Source: a virus
Reading direction: 5' to 3' (one strand)
DNA length: 64,000 nucleotides
Virus record (IMG/VR): IMGVR_UViG_3300035698_014689
Coordinates: 30,887-94,886 of that record
Position 1 is the first letter of the stretch. Every line of letters starts with the position of its first letter. This document shows, in pieces, positions 34,238-42,762 of the stretch. Position numbers and translations under genes: made by a program. Below the pieces are notes generated by a model. That model worked only from the letters and a program-made list of their open reading frames with translations. It searched no databases and had not been told where the DNA came from.

Positions 34238-34780
34238 TCAAATCAAACTTAATTTGAGTGTGTGCTTCGTGTCAAAATTTGCGTATTTAGAACGAATTCT
34301 TCCTTTTTTACCGCAAAGACAGACTTGCGGAACGAAGGATTTCGAAAACAATTGATCAGGAACAACTTTATTTATATACAGTGAATAACGGTAATACATC
34401 ACCTTCTGAATATAAGCGAAGGAACGATCCCCGCCAAAGCGATTAAACGTCCCCTTGACATCCACAAAGATAAACTCATCAAAACGCAGGCCGTGGAATA
34501 GGCGGGAGAGTTTTTCTGTCGGGCAGAGAACAAAGTCAACCGTATAACGCCACGGCTGGAGAAGTGTTTTCTCAACTATTTTCACCTTGGTTTTCAACTG
34601 CTTCTCTTCAGTGAAAGTGGCACGGGGCGTAAGCTCAAACGGCTCAGGGTGATACTCAAACCACGCTAGTAGTTCAAGCTCCTGAGCCTCCTTACACCAG
34701 TGATAAAATTCAAGCTCCAAGTCGGAATCGAATTCAATATCATCAGCTATTACTTTGGGCTTCGACTGCTTCCCACTCAT
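34238..34780 (-). CDS. PD-(D/E)XK nuclease-like protein (DUF1064-like)
   Basis: 180 residues from an ATG with GGAGG. FDSDLELEFYHWCKEAQELE (catalytic-type Glu), then WRYTVDFVLCP and FIFVDVKGTF: the acidic ... D ... (D)xK pattern of small phage endonucleases/resolvases in the DUF1064 group. A C-terminal CLCGKKGRIRSK may bind zinc. Probably processes recombination or replication intermediates. Confidence 0.6.
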   Translation of the reverse strand: MSGKQSKPKVIADDIEFDSDLELEFYHWCKEAQELELLAWFEYHPEPFELTPRATFTEEKQLKTKVKIVEKTLLQPWRYTVDFVLCPTEKLSRLFHGLRFDEFIFVDVKGTFNRFGGDRSFAYIQKVMYYRYSLYINKVVPDQLFSKSFVPQVCLCGKKGRIRSKYANFDTKHTLKLSLI

Positions 34781-35333
34781 ATTTATATACCTCCACGTAA
34801 GTCGATGGCACTCCGTTCTCCAACACACCACTGATCTTATCTTTTTTGATCTCGTCCAGCTGAGTGAAATAATTCGAACAGCCCGCTCTACGAATATAGA
34901 GGCTGTTATCTAGGCAACCCTCAATCCAATTAACAAAACCCGCTCCATCTACTGGGAAAGATGCCATAACCTCCATTCTCGTATCGTGCAATTGTGCGTG
35001 CAATTGTTTGCACATCTCAACATTACCTATTCCCACTTCAACAGGATCTAATATATCCTGAAAACGTAACGCCACACGCTTCAAAACCAGATAACCAATT
35101 ATATCAAATTCAGTGTCTTCATTGCCGTAATCTCCCCCCTTTAAGATACGATTGAACTTATCATCCAGTCGCACATTGATCTGCTCCAACGCATCTGATT
35201 TAGCGAACATCCGCAACGGCTGAAGGGCGGAATTGCCATAACTCTTATTCTTCTCCAACAACATCTCTTTCACCCCGTCACATTCCTCAGCTATCAACGT
35301 CTGGGCGAGCTTCTGTTCATCTGGCTTATCCAT
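34743..35333 (-). CDS. Nmad1-like protein (DUF1599 family)
   Basis: 196 residues. KNKSYGNSALQPLRMFAKSD, LEQINVRLDDKFNRILKGGD and EDTEFDIIGYLVL are the signature stretch of nucleotide modification associated domain 1. The family is found beside modified-base enzymes in phages, but its reaction is not established. The second half is specific to this phage. Overlaps the nuclease gene by 38 bases. Confidence 0.7.
   Translation of the reverse strand: MDKPDEQKLAQTLIAEECDGVKEMLLEKNKSYGNSALQPLRMFAKSDALEQINVRLDDKFNRILKGGDYGNEDTEFDIIGYLVLKRVALRFQDILDPVEVGIGNVEMCKQLHAQLHDTRMEVMASFPVDGAGFVNWIEGCLDNSLYIRRAGCSNYFTQLDEIKKDKISGVLENGVPSTYVEVYKYEWEAVEAQSNS
34998..35013. promoter_or_regulatory. Dispersed palindrome, exact copy (GTGCAATTGTTTGCAC)
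   Basis: Inside the Nmad1-like gene, with an extra GTGCA half-site 12 bases away at 34986. Confidence 0.55.
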
Positions 35334-35611
35334 TTTTTGGACTCCTTATATTTGATTTCTCCATCCTCAATATACTCAAGAAAACAACGACTGTTTCTCC
35401 AACCAACTATCACTATTGAATCTTCAAAAACACCCGAATGCAATCCATTAGTACCCTCGATGAAAATCCTACTGTGGCAATTAGGACAAAGTTGTACACG
35501 ATTAAAACGTCTATTTGAGCCTCCGAATTCCACAGGAATAATGTGATGATTATGAATACTCTTCCTTACATCAGTCTCGTGAGAACACAGATAACAGTTA
35601 TACCTTTTCAT
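35294..35611 (-). CDS. HNH endonuclease (small)
   Basis: 105 residues. CYLCSHE ... NHHIIPVEFGG ... LCPNCHSRIF is a zinc-bound HNH domain. Probably a free-standing homing-type or packaging-type nuclease; the N-terminal part is closely similar to the broken copy at 36318-36497. Overlaps both neighbours. Confidence 0.7.
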   Translation of the reverse strand: MKRYNCYLCSHETDVRKSIHNHHIIPVEFGGSNRRFNRVQLCPNCHSRIFIEGTNGLHSGVFEDSIVIVGWRNSRCFLEYIEDGEIKYKESKKWISQMNRSSPRR

Positions 35612-36317
35612 GTTTTTTCTTCAGTGTGTTTGAAATTTTGAGTCTGTGTTCTGATATCTTCAATAACCTAGATCTACGTGGTTCATTCGCCTCTTTCAAT
35701 AATCTATTTATCACAGGCTGAGTAACACCGAAAACAGAACCTATCTCACCGATGGTCTTCTCCCCTTTCCTATATAAACAAAGGATTTTAAATGTGTCAA
35801 AATGAGTGAATTTAATCTTCCGTGCATCACCGTTCTTCTTTATGGCTTCCTCTGTATGAAGTGCTTTATATGCATCACGTTCAATACTTGCTTTGCCTAT
35901 CTTCTCTTTTGCTGCATTACTTACTGCGTGACCTAATGCAGAAAAACGCATTCTCTCTTTGGTAGTCTCGGAACAAGGTCTACCAATCAAAGAAGCAACT
36001 ACCTTCCTTCTCATATTAGATTGCTCTGATTTACTCAAAGAAGAAAACACATCGCCCCCCTCTCCACCCTCTGCTAAATTGTAATTACCGTATTTGCGTG
36101 AGGCCCTTAACTTCTTTATCCAAAATTTCTCTCTCTCATTCAAAGTCTCTACTGAAGAACAGCGCTCTAAAATAACCTTAACAAAAGAGGCTCTTCCGTA
36201 TTTTTTAAGGGCGCACAAAAAGATACGGCCTGAACCTAAATAATTCGGATTATCGTTCGTATCTTTTCCGACATAAAACTTTCCATTAAATGTATTGACT
36301 GTCTTATATATAACCAT
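35598..36317 (-). CDS. GIY-YIG homing endonuclease
   Basis: 239 residues from an ATG with GAGGTG. GIY-YIG core: MVIYKTVNTFNGKFYVGKDT, then a Gly-Ser-Gly loop, ALKKYGRASFVKVILERC and a conserved Glu in EREKFWI. The C-terminal half carries NUMOD3-like repeats (SETTKERMRFSALGH, SNAAKEKIGKAS) and a helix-turn-helix (EIGSVFGVTQPVINRLLKEA) for DNA recognition, the usual layout of the SegA/I-TevI group. Confidence 0.85.
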   Translation of the reverse strand: MVIYKTVNTFNGKFYVGKDTNDNPNYLGSGRIFLCALKKYGRASFVKVILERCSSVETLNEREKFWIKKLRASRKYGNYNLAEGGEGGDVFSSLSKSEQSNMRRKVVASLIGRPCSETTKERMRFSALGHAVSNAAKEKIGKASIERDAYKALHTEEAIKKNGDARKIKFTHFDTFKILCLYRKGEKTIGEIGSVFGVTQPVINRLLKEANEPRRSRLLKISEHRLKISNTLKKKHEKV

Positions 36318-36497
36318 CTGATTCACCTCTTTACATATAATACACTTGAAAACACTGGAAACAAACGGACAGCAGAATAATCTGTTCCATGACTTATCAG
36401 AACCTCCCAGCTCAACTGGAATGATGTGATGATTTGCGACATACGATCTATGATCCGTCTCATAATCACAGTCTGGTATTTCACACTTAAATCTCAT
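36318..36497 (-). pseudogene. HNH endonuclease fragment cut off by the GIY-YIG gene
   Basis: 60 residues (CEIPDCDYETDH ... NHHIIPVELGG ... NRLFCCPF) match the first half of the intact HNH gene at 35294-35611 and then lose the second Cys-His pair where the GIY-YIG element begins. Confidence 0.6.
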
Positions 36498-37398
36498 CGA
36501 ATTCCTTCCCCTCCATCAAGAAGCAACGATCACGAAAGAGGCAACCCTTGGCTCTCTCACACTCGATTGTTTCGCACTTGCGTTTCCCATAAAGTTTCGT
36601 TTCAGCAATGCCCTTCCATACATGACCAGCCTTCTCAGCAATCTCTAAAAGAATGTCCGATTCCATCTCGTAAAAGAATGATCCAATAGCGAAATACTGA
36701 CGATCAAGGTAAAGGAACCATGTCTTTGCATCCTTCTTGACAAGTCCCATTGCTTTCGCCATTTCCTGATACTTGGTAGCCTGCCAGCGATAATAAACAG
36801 GGAGCGATTTCGTCTTGACTACCTCGCTATATCCAGTCGTTCCTGTAGACTTCAATTCAAAAATAACAAGGTCTTCATCAAGTCCCTCAAGTGGCTCATC
36901 CTTCAGGAAAGCGGCAAGACGATTCAAACAGATAAGCCCGTCAATATGCCCTTTGATCCCCAGCTCTAGGTCTGTCACTATATACTCTATATAGTGAAAG
37001 TATTCAGTCTCCCCGCAACTGCATTTTTCGGGGAAATAACAGTCTTTGTGCATCTTCAAACAATTTAGACAGGCCCACGTTCCCTTGAGAATACGCATCG
37101 GCCCGAGAATCTTATCCTGCAAACACGTGTGCAAATCCGTGCCGTTATCCATGAACATAGTGGATTGAAAAGACCCCTTCACATCTATCGTCGTTTCCTC
37201 TTTATGCAGAACGTGCATGAATATCTGTTCACGTGGACACATATCACATAGTTGAGAAACCCTCAAGACCTTGGGAGCGACTATTACCTTCTTCTCAATC
37301 TTGTAGAATTTTTTGATTGCTTTCGCCAGTGTGCCCTCAACACCATCCGACTTTTTCCCACCAGCAGTGCTCCTCTTCAATAGCTTACTCATTTTCAT
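36487..37398 (-). CDS. RecB/Cas4-family exonuclease-like protein
   Basis: 303 residues. LRVSQLCDMCPREQIFMHVL near the N-terminus, a middle zinc-type cluster (CLNCLKMHKDC ... CSCGET), the nuclease core GIKGHIDGLI ... IFELKSTG (D...ExK), and C-terminal CETIECERAKGCLFRDRC. The first and last Cys groups can hold the iron-sulfur cluster of Cas4-like nucleases. Likely works with RecA in recombination. Overlaps the sulfotransferase by four bases. Confidence 0.75.
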   Translation of the reverse strand: MKMSKLLKRSTAGGKKSDGVEGTLAKAIKKFYKIEKKVIVAPKVLRVSQLCDMCPREQIFMHVLHKEETTIDVKGSFQSTMFMDNGTDLHTCLQDKILGPMRILKGTWACLNCLKMHKDCYFPEKCSCGETEYFHYIEYIVTDLELGIKGHIDGLICLNRLAAFLKDEPLEGLDEDLVIFELKSTGTTGYSEVVKTKSLPVYYRWQATKYQEMAKAMGLVKKDAKTWFLYLDRQYFAIGSFFYEMESDILLEIAEKAGHVWKGIAETKLYGKRKCETIECERAKGCLFRDRCFLMEGKEFDEI

Positions 37399-38054
37399 AA
37401 TTGTTCACTCATCCCTTTTGCTTCTTCATACAAAATAATATCGAAGTTATTCAATCTCTCAGTTCGCATAAAACAACGAGCACCCTTAGAAGATAAGTCA
37501 TCATCATACCCGCCACAATTCTCATTGATAGTGACGGGAGTAACGACACTGAGCTCCTTTGCCCAACTCGAAAGGTACGTCTCAAGATTCTCACATATTC
37601 CAACACGATTAAATGTTTTTAATCTCTTGATAGCAAGCCTCAAATCAGAGAGATCAAGAGGCTCCTCGTCCAACTTCCCACAAATCCTACGAGTCTGTAT
37701 ATTGCCAAAACGCTCACCATACTTATCAAGGAATGCTGAGTAGTCCATATTGCCAAATTGCTTGAAGATAGGTGAACCCGCCCTTGAAGTGACATGTTTA
37801 TACTGGCTATAGAATCTATCAAGAGGGTTTCTCAGAACAGTCTCATACAAAGGCTCACAACCCAACTCACTGTGAACGCCATAAAAAACGTGTCCATGTG
37901 CGATCAAGTACTTATTCTGATAACGTTTCAACTCCAGCATACTACGATTCAGATCATGGCTTAATACCCTGAAATACATCCGTCCCAACGCCTTCTCAAA
38001 GAACCTCCGAACGGATGTTCCTCCAGCCTTTTCCATATGTAAGTTAATTATCAT
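37395..38054 (-). CDS. Sulfotransferase (carbohydrate 2-O type, Sulfotransfer_2-like)
   Basis: 219 residues. The PAPS 5'-phosphosulfate loop HMEKAGGTS (6-14) and the 3'-phosphate motif RNPLDRFYSQY (75-85) are clear; spacing fits the family of membrane-type carbohydrate sulfotransferases, here soluble and without a membrane anchor. It should move sulfate from PAPS to a sugar or similar acceptor. It lies between recombination genes, away from the sugar cassette. Confidence 0.8.
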   Translation of the reverse strand: MIINLHMEKAGGTSVRRFFEKALGRMYFRVLSHDLNRSMLELKRYQNKYLIAHGHVFYGVHSELGCEPLYETVLRNPLDRFYSQYKHVTSRAGSPIFKQFGNMDYSAFLDKYGERFGNIQTRRICGKLDEEPLDLSDLRLAIKRLKTFNRVGICENLETYLSSWAKELSVVTPVTINENCGGYDDDLSSKGARCFMRTERLNNFDIILYEEAKGMSEQL

Positions 38055-38394
38055 AATGCTCCTTCATTTCCTCAAATAAATTCAGGGGGATCACCGCGTA
38101 CTCTTTCTCAATGTTTTTGACCTCATTAAACCTGAGAACAATGACAGGCTCTTTCCCCGCACCATTCGCTTCATTGAGGAGCTTCCGCAACATCGCCACG
38201 TCGATCTTAATAGAACAGGCATCGGTTGACTTGAGATCGTAGAGAAAATCTTTCGTTTTGAAATCCCCCTTATGACCTGCAATCGCACCCGAACACGGGG
38301 TCTGAATAGCAGAGCAAAGCTTCGCCACCCTCTTCTCATTCCTGTTCGCCTTACGCTTGATACTTGGTCTGTTGCTGAAGTCATAGTGATTCAC
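38044..38394 (-). CDS. Holliday-junction-resolvase-like PD-(D/E)XK nuclease
   Basis: 116 residues from a GTG that overlaps the RecA... stop as GTGA and has AGGAG upstream. NEKRVAKLCSAIQTPCSGAI (Glu), KGDFKTKDFLYDLKSTDACS (D...DxK) and AGKEPVIVLRF match archaeal Hjc-like nuclease folds used by phages as resolvases. Directly follows recA, consistent with branch processing. Confidence 0.65.
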   Translation of the reverse strand: MNHYDFSNRPSIKRKANRNEKRVAKLCSAIQTPCSGAIAGHKGDFKTKDFLYDLKSTDACSIKIDVAMLRKLLNEANGAGKEPVIVLRFNEVKNIEKEYAVIPLNLFEEMKEHYDN

Positions 38395-41300
38395 AATTTC
38401 TCCTCTAGGACGTACTCCCACAGAGTATCGTGAATATCCTGATTCTCCATCAAGATTTTAACCAGCTCGTCCTTCCCTTTGGCTCTTATCTCATCGTCCC
38501 CATAAGAGAAAAACCACTCACCTTTTCCACACTTGATAAGGCCAAGCTGACGGCAGTATTTTATAATTGATTCAGCGTTATTCACATCGCCTTGCTCATA
38601 CCCGTCATATTCGCCCACGGACAGATGGAAGAGAAACTCCTCTTTGGCGGGGTACGTTTTATTCTTGGCGGTCGTTCCTGAAATCTCCACATATGCGTTC
38701 TTGCAAATCTTCGGAACATCGTGGTATTTGCCAGTTTTCATACGAAGTTCTATACTATTGGCAAAACGCTGTCCTTTCCCAGCGGGAAGAGTCATTGTAT
38801 CACCAAACATAACGCCTATCTTTTCTCTAGGCTGATTCAGACAAAATAAACTCGGGCCACGTCCTTTCAAGCCATTCAGAGCTGACTGCCATTTTCTGAA
38901 GGCACGATTCATCATCAACGCTTGCCGTCCTATCACGCCCTCTTCAGCCGATTTTTCTAGCTCCACAGTAGGAACAGCCATAGCAATTGAATCGAAAACA
39001 ATTGCGTCGAAAATGCCCTCGTTGATCGCAGTAGTGGTGACATCCACAGCCTGCTCCCCACACTCGGGCTTAAATACCATATTCAGAGTGGTGTCAAAAC
39101 CGAGCTTCTGCGCCCACTCCACATCAAATGTATTATGAGCAACAAAATCATTGACTACAAAATTATGAGTCTCGTTAATAGTTAAATCAAAAGTCTCTAC
39201 CAATCCTCCATCTTCTATTGAAACTATCCGATCAAAAACAAAATCTGTATCATTCTCGACTTTCTTTCTAACATCTTCGTCTGTAGGGAAAAAATGAACA
39301 CCCTGCGTTTGTTTAGGCAACCTCTTCTTAGCACCATCAAAATACTTACTATACCAACTCTCCAACAATCGTTGTTTCCTACCTAATAACCGAAATGTTT
39401 CATAAAACTTCAACAGTTCTATTCCATTGATAGAGATCAAACCCGTTTTATCATATCTCTCCAAATCAGGACGCTTCAAAGTACTATGAATACCAAAACG
39501 TCTTAAAAGCATCCGTAACTGCATTAATAATTCTAAGCTATTATTACTAAAGGAAAGGGACGCTCTACTCTTATTAACAGTACCATCAGTCATAAAAAGA
39601 GCTACTACCAATCCTTTTAAATTCTCTGTCTTTTGTTGCCAAACATCTATAGGAATATGCTTTCTTTCTTTTGTTACTCCTATTAAACCCTGCTCCTTTA
39701 CAAACGTTCGTAAAGCTAAAGGATGCCATCTATTAGCCTTCTCAATGCCTGAAATCCTATAATGTCTATCATCATTCAGAGTTAGTTTTGCACCAAATCT
39801 TCTGCAAATACGGGTCATCTCATCTAATACTTCTTTATCGATATTTGTAAAAGACATACAGGCTGAAGGGTCAAAATAACCATCACCTAACATATAACCA
39901 AGAAAAGAGATCAAATCTCTATCAATATCCGAACGTTCGAAATCAAGAAACAAATTTCGTGGACGAGTTAACCAATCTGAAGAAGACAATTCATCTGATC
40001 TTTTCCAAATAAGACACTTCGACTCCTTATCATAGATGAGCATTCTGTGATTCTCTGTCACACTAACAGATTCACCATTAGCAGTACTAATCTTCAAAAC
40101 TCTCTTTTCTCCATTCTCATACCAATTCTCAATTTTACTACAAAGAGCTTTCCCATCAAACTCTGATAAAACATCACTTTGGATTTTATTCTTAATCATC
40201 TCCTCAATCGGAACAAAAGTACCATACTCAGGAAGAAATATATGTTCTCCTTTCGCAACACACCCCTCTACGTCAATCACGCAGGCGACACCACGTTCAG
40301 CGTCACCAGTGCATTTGCAATACTCCATCTTCTGGTGGCAGTTTCTGCAATAACTATTGACGGAAGCACACGCCTTTGTCGCTATCATTGTTTTCCCGCA
40401 ATTATGAACGATAAAATTCGAGGCCACGTAATTGTTATATGGAGCAATACATTTTATGTCAAATAACTGTCTTCTTCCAATCGGTTCAATCTTATCTATG
40501 ACATCCTCAACTGCCACATAACGATAATACTGGTGGTTCTCAATCATGTGACCACTCAGATGTTCCCCTGCTTCCATCAGCTCCAAATTCTCAATAGAAT
40601 CATTCTTACTATTCCCATCTTTATGATGAATCGTATATCCTTTCGGCACATAAAAGAAGCCAAAACGTTCCTTAATATCATCACGATTCAGTATCTCTTT
40701 GTACTCTTCATAAGACAACCCGTTTTTATCTGCTTCAAAAACTAAGAAGGACTTGCGTATTCTATGATAATCACAGCCATTAACACGTTTCTTATACCCT
40801 CTAGGATGTGCAAATTTAACCGTTGTTTCTGTATAGCTGATTGCCTCATGCTTCTTTTTGAAGTGTGTATTATTATGGACATAAAGAATACTCCCTGCTT
40901 CCATCTCACTTAACTTTAAATACCTCCCTTCTCCCACATAAAACTTATGTTCAGCAGTGCATTCAATTGCATGTCCTCCAATAGTGGACACTCTAAAACA
41001 ATCGTTCCTTCCACAGTCAACGACATCAACCACAGGGGTTCTAAAGATTCTATCATCCTCATCAATCGAGGGAACAACAAAAGAAGAGCCCATTGTTTCA
41101 GGCCTTTGGTAAGAACCTTTTCCCTTTCTTTGTAAACCATGAAAACGATTATACAGATTCTCGATTGTTCCTCCCTTATGGTTCTGAACCTTCCCTTCTT
41201 TATCAATAACAGAATAAGGAATAAACGTGTCCTTTGATAAACAGGATTCGGGGCCGTATAACAGAAAAATTCTACTGCGAGGCCAGCCTCCACCAAGAGC

Positions 41301-41429
41301 TAAATCCAGCTCTAAACTTCCTGAAGAAAATCGTGTACTTGTTTTGAAAAGTGGATCGCAGGCAAAACTGGCGGATTCAGGTATGACCTTGTTGACCTTG
41401 TCGATAAATGCTTTGACTTTCAAACTCAT
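38391..41429 (-). CDS. recA: RecA recombinase with two inteins
   Basis: 1012 residues, 354 after removal of two inteins, the normal RecA size. Exteins: MSLKVKAFID start, RFSSGSLELDLALGGGWPRS, Walker A GPES/CGKT interrupted by intein 1, Walker B VIDVEG/TFDVEWA interrupted by intein 2, then GIFDAIVFDSIAMAVP, RQALMMNRAFRKW and the L2-like CLNQPREKIGV. A CHQKMEYCKC zinc-like insertion lies between the two inteins. It should drive strand exchange and phage recombination. Confidence 0.92.
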   Translation of the reverse strand: MSLKVKAFIDKVNKVIPESASFACDPLFKTSTRFSSGSLELDLALGGGWPRSRIFLLYGPESCLSKDTFIPYSVIDKEGKVQNHKGGTIENLYNRFHGLQRKGKGSYQRPETMGSSFVVPSIDEDDRIFRTPVVDVVDCGRNDCFRVSTIGGHAIECTAEHKFYVGEGRYLKLSEMEAGSILYVHNNTHFKKKHEAISYTETTVKFAHPRGYKKRVNGCDYHRIRKSFLVFEADKNGLSYEEYKEILNRDDIKERFGFFYVPKGYTIHHKDGNSKNDSIENLELMEAGEHLSGHMIENHQYYRYVAVEDVIDKIEPIGRRQLFDIKCIAPYNNYVASNFIVHNCGKTMIATKACASVNSYCRNCHQKMEYCKCTGDAERGVACVIDVEGCVAKGEHIFLPEYGTFVPIEEMIKNKIQSDVLSEFDGKALCSKIENWYENGEKRVLKISTANGESVSVTENHRMLIYDKESKCLIWKRSDELSSSDWLTRPRNLFLDFERSDIDRDLISFLGYMLGDGYFDPSACMSFTNIDKEVLDEMTRICRRFGAKLTLNDDRHYRISGIEKANRWHPLALRTFVKEQGLIGVTKERKHIPIDVWQQKTENLKGLVVALFMTDGTVNKSRASLSFSNNSLELLMQLRMLLRRFGIHSTLKRPDLERYDKTGLISINGIELLKFYETFRLLGRKQRLLESWYSKYFDGAKKRLPKQTQGVHFFPTDEDVRKKVENDTDFVFDRIVSIEDGGLVETFDLTINETHNFVVNDFVAHNTFDVEWAQKLGFDTTLNMVFKPECGEQAVDVTTTAINEGIFDAIVFDSIAMAVPTVELEKSAEEGVIGRQALMMNRAFRKWQSALNGLKGRGPSLFCLNQPREKIGVMFGDTMTLPAGKGQRFANSIELRMKTGKYHDVPKICKNAYVEISGTTAKNKTYPAKEEFLFHLSVGEYDGYEQGDVNNAESIIKYCRQLGLIKCGKGEWFFSYGDDEIRAKGKDELVKILMENQDIHDTLWEYVLEEKL
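39132..40262 (-). other. RecA intein 2, 377 aa, LAGLIDADG type
   Basis: Residues 390-766: starts CVAKGEHIFL, block B VTENHRMLI, LAGLIDADG-type motifs FLGYMLGDGYF and LVVALFMTDGTV, ends FVVNDFVAHN followed by Thr. Inserted in the Walker B region of RecA. Confidence 0.92.
40401..41243 (-). other. RecA intein 1, 281 aa, HNH type
   Basis: Residues 63-343: starts CLSKDTFIPY, block B CTAEHKFYVGEG, an HNH domain (GYTIHHKDGNSKNDSIENLE) and ends YVASNFIVHN before Cys344. Inserted inside the Walker A loop between Ser and Cys. Confidence 0.9.
40957..40972. promoter_or_regulatory. Dispersed palindrome, one mismatch (GTGCATTCAATTGCAT)
   Basis: Inside the RecA intein 1 coding region. Confidence 0.4.
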
Positions 41430-41523
41430 TTTACACCTCTAAAAAGAGAGGACAGGCCAACCATCGACACCCATCGCCAAAAGACGAGAAAGTGGAGAAT
41501 GACCTGCCCTCCCAACACCCTAT
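41430..41523 (-). promoter_or_regulatory. Structured leader before recA (long-loop hairpin plus U-tract)
   Basis: Minus strand: arm GAGGGCAGG (41503-41511) pairs with CCTGTCCTC (41448-41456), a 9-bp stem with one G-U, closing a loop of about 46 bases, followed by TCTTTTT and then the GAGGTG ribosome site of recA. Could be an attenuator, terminator or RNA binding site. Related in layout to the leader at 47816-47907. Confidence 0.5.
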
Positions 41524-42597
41524 TTACTCTTTGACCGAACGAATGTCCTCGACCTCTTTGTTCAACCTTTCAGTGATGAAAGTTTTCGCAAATTGGAATG
41601 CCTCGGGCATTTCCTCCACATAACAAGGAACAGTGCAATGGACATCAACCTTACAGGACTCGTAATTTCCCATATTCACAGTCATGCCCAGCATCACTGA
41701 AACAGACGCTGTGTCCGTCTCAAAAGCCTTCACATCAATGGACTCCTCCTCCGTTTCAGTATCAAGGATTTCCCCCGACTTCGAGAACTGCTTACTAACG
41801 TGAATTTTACCATTCTTCAAGCAACATCCAGCATCCTTTGTGGATGACCCGACTGAAGCGGTTGGAGAGACTTTATACCAGTGACGACCCTCGTGGCCTT
41901 TTGGCTTGGTGCACTGCCTTCCAGCACGATCCTTGTAATCACACTGATTTGGATCAATTACAGGAGCATCACCAGCCGATGCCTCCTCCTCAGCCTTAGC
42001 GACCAACTCCTCGGCAATGACAGCCTTCTCATGCTCCTCGGTCAGCTCGGCGATTTCCTTCTTCAATGTTGAAGCCATTTCGAATTCAGTGTCCTCAACA
42101 GCTTTCGCCATTTCGAGTCTCTTCTCTTCAATCGCCTGTGCAATGATTGCACTCTCAGGAGCTTCAGGAGCATCCTCGGGCTCCGTTGGAGAAGGCTTCT
42201 CGGGAGCATTCCCTTCCTCACCCTCAGCCAAAGTGGCCTTTTTCTCGGGAGCAGGCGTGCCTTTATCAGAGACAAAGGAAATATCATCATCGGAACTTCC
42301 CTTTTTCTCCGTCTTCTCCGTCTTCCCCGTTCCCTCTGTCTTTTCAGACTTCTCCAACTCGGCCAGTTTTTTGGCCTTTTCAGCAGGTTCAGATTTTCCA
42401 GCGTCCTTCTTAAAAGAAATATCATCACCAGCATCAACGGCCTCTTTTTTAGGGGCATCTTTTGCGGGGGCTTCTTTCTTCGTGGAAACCACAGTCTCCG
42501 CAGTTACTTTTTTCTCTTCAACAGGCGTGGCAGTTTCTCCAGCACCTCCAGCTTTATCAGCCAATTTCTTGGCGCGTAGTCGTTCTAATACACTCAT
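41524..42597 (-). CDS. RecA-associated phage protein with low-complexity N-terminus and UVR-like motif
   Basis: 357 residues. Residues 1-150 are Lys/Glu/Ala/Pro-rich and probably disordered. About residues 150-185 (AIEEKRLEMAKAVEDTEFEM) resemble a UvrB/UvrC interaction (UVR) helix. CDYKDRAGRQCTKPKGHEGRH is a zinc-type motif. The C-terminal SVMLGMTVNMGNYESCKVDV ... CYVEEMPEAFQFAKTF is a domain common in phages near recA genes. Likely a recombination or ssDNA accessory protein. Confidence 0.55.
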   Translation of the reverse strand: MSVLERLRAKKLADKAGGAGETATPVEEKKVTAETVVSTKKEAPAKDAPKKEAVDAGDDISFKKDAGKSEPAEKAKKLAELEKSEKTEGTGKTEKTEKKGSSDDDISFVSDKGTPAPEKKATLAEGEEGNAPEKPSPTEPEDAPEAPESAIIAQAIEEKRLEMAKAVEDTEFEMASTLKKEIAELTEEHEKAVIAEELVAKAEEEASAGDAPVIDPNQCDYKDRAGRQCTKPKGHEGRHWYKVSPTASVGSSTKDAGCCLKNGKIHVSKQFSKSGEILDTETEEESIDVKAFETDTASVSVMLGMTVNMGNYESCKVDVHCTVPCYVEEMPEAFQFAKTFITERLNKEVEDIRSVKE

Positions 42598-42719
42598 GTA
42601 TCTCTCCTTTGATTCGGTTCCTTACTAACTATTTGAGAATTCTTTGTGGGACACTTTTTCATTTCATAATAATTTCCTCCTATTCCTTTTCCATCTGATC
42701 TTTACAATTTCATGTCAAA

Positions 42720-42752
42720 AAATAACATAAACTCTTGAGCCTAAAATACAAG
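42720..42752 (-). promoter_or_regulatory. Candidate promoter of the repeated phage class (TTGTAT-N16-TATGTT)
   Basis: 33-bp element shared (26/33) with 30146-30178, in the 165-bp gap before the recA operon. The rest of the gap holds a possible 22-codon ORF (MKKCPTKNSQIVSKEPNQRR) with a GGAGG site, overlapping the next start by ATGA, not called as a gene. Confidence 0.6.
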
Positions 42753-42762
42753 GTCTTGTAAC

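Noticed and set aside
35598-36497. Group I intron carrying the GIY-YIG gene
   Set aside because: The downstream HNH gene has its own N-terminus, so exons do not join; a free-standing endonuclease insertion explains it better.
42138-42152. GTGCAATGATTGCAC in the Lys/Glu-rich gene, near the dispersed palindrome
   Set aside because: Spacer is five, not six, and it lies in a repetitive Ala/Ile/Glu coding stretch; counted as chance.
42598-42762. 22-codon ORF starting MKKCPTKNSQIV in the gap before 41524-42597
   Set aside because: Too short and without family support; mentioned under the promoter entry only.
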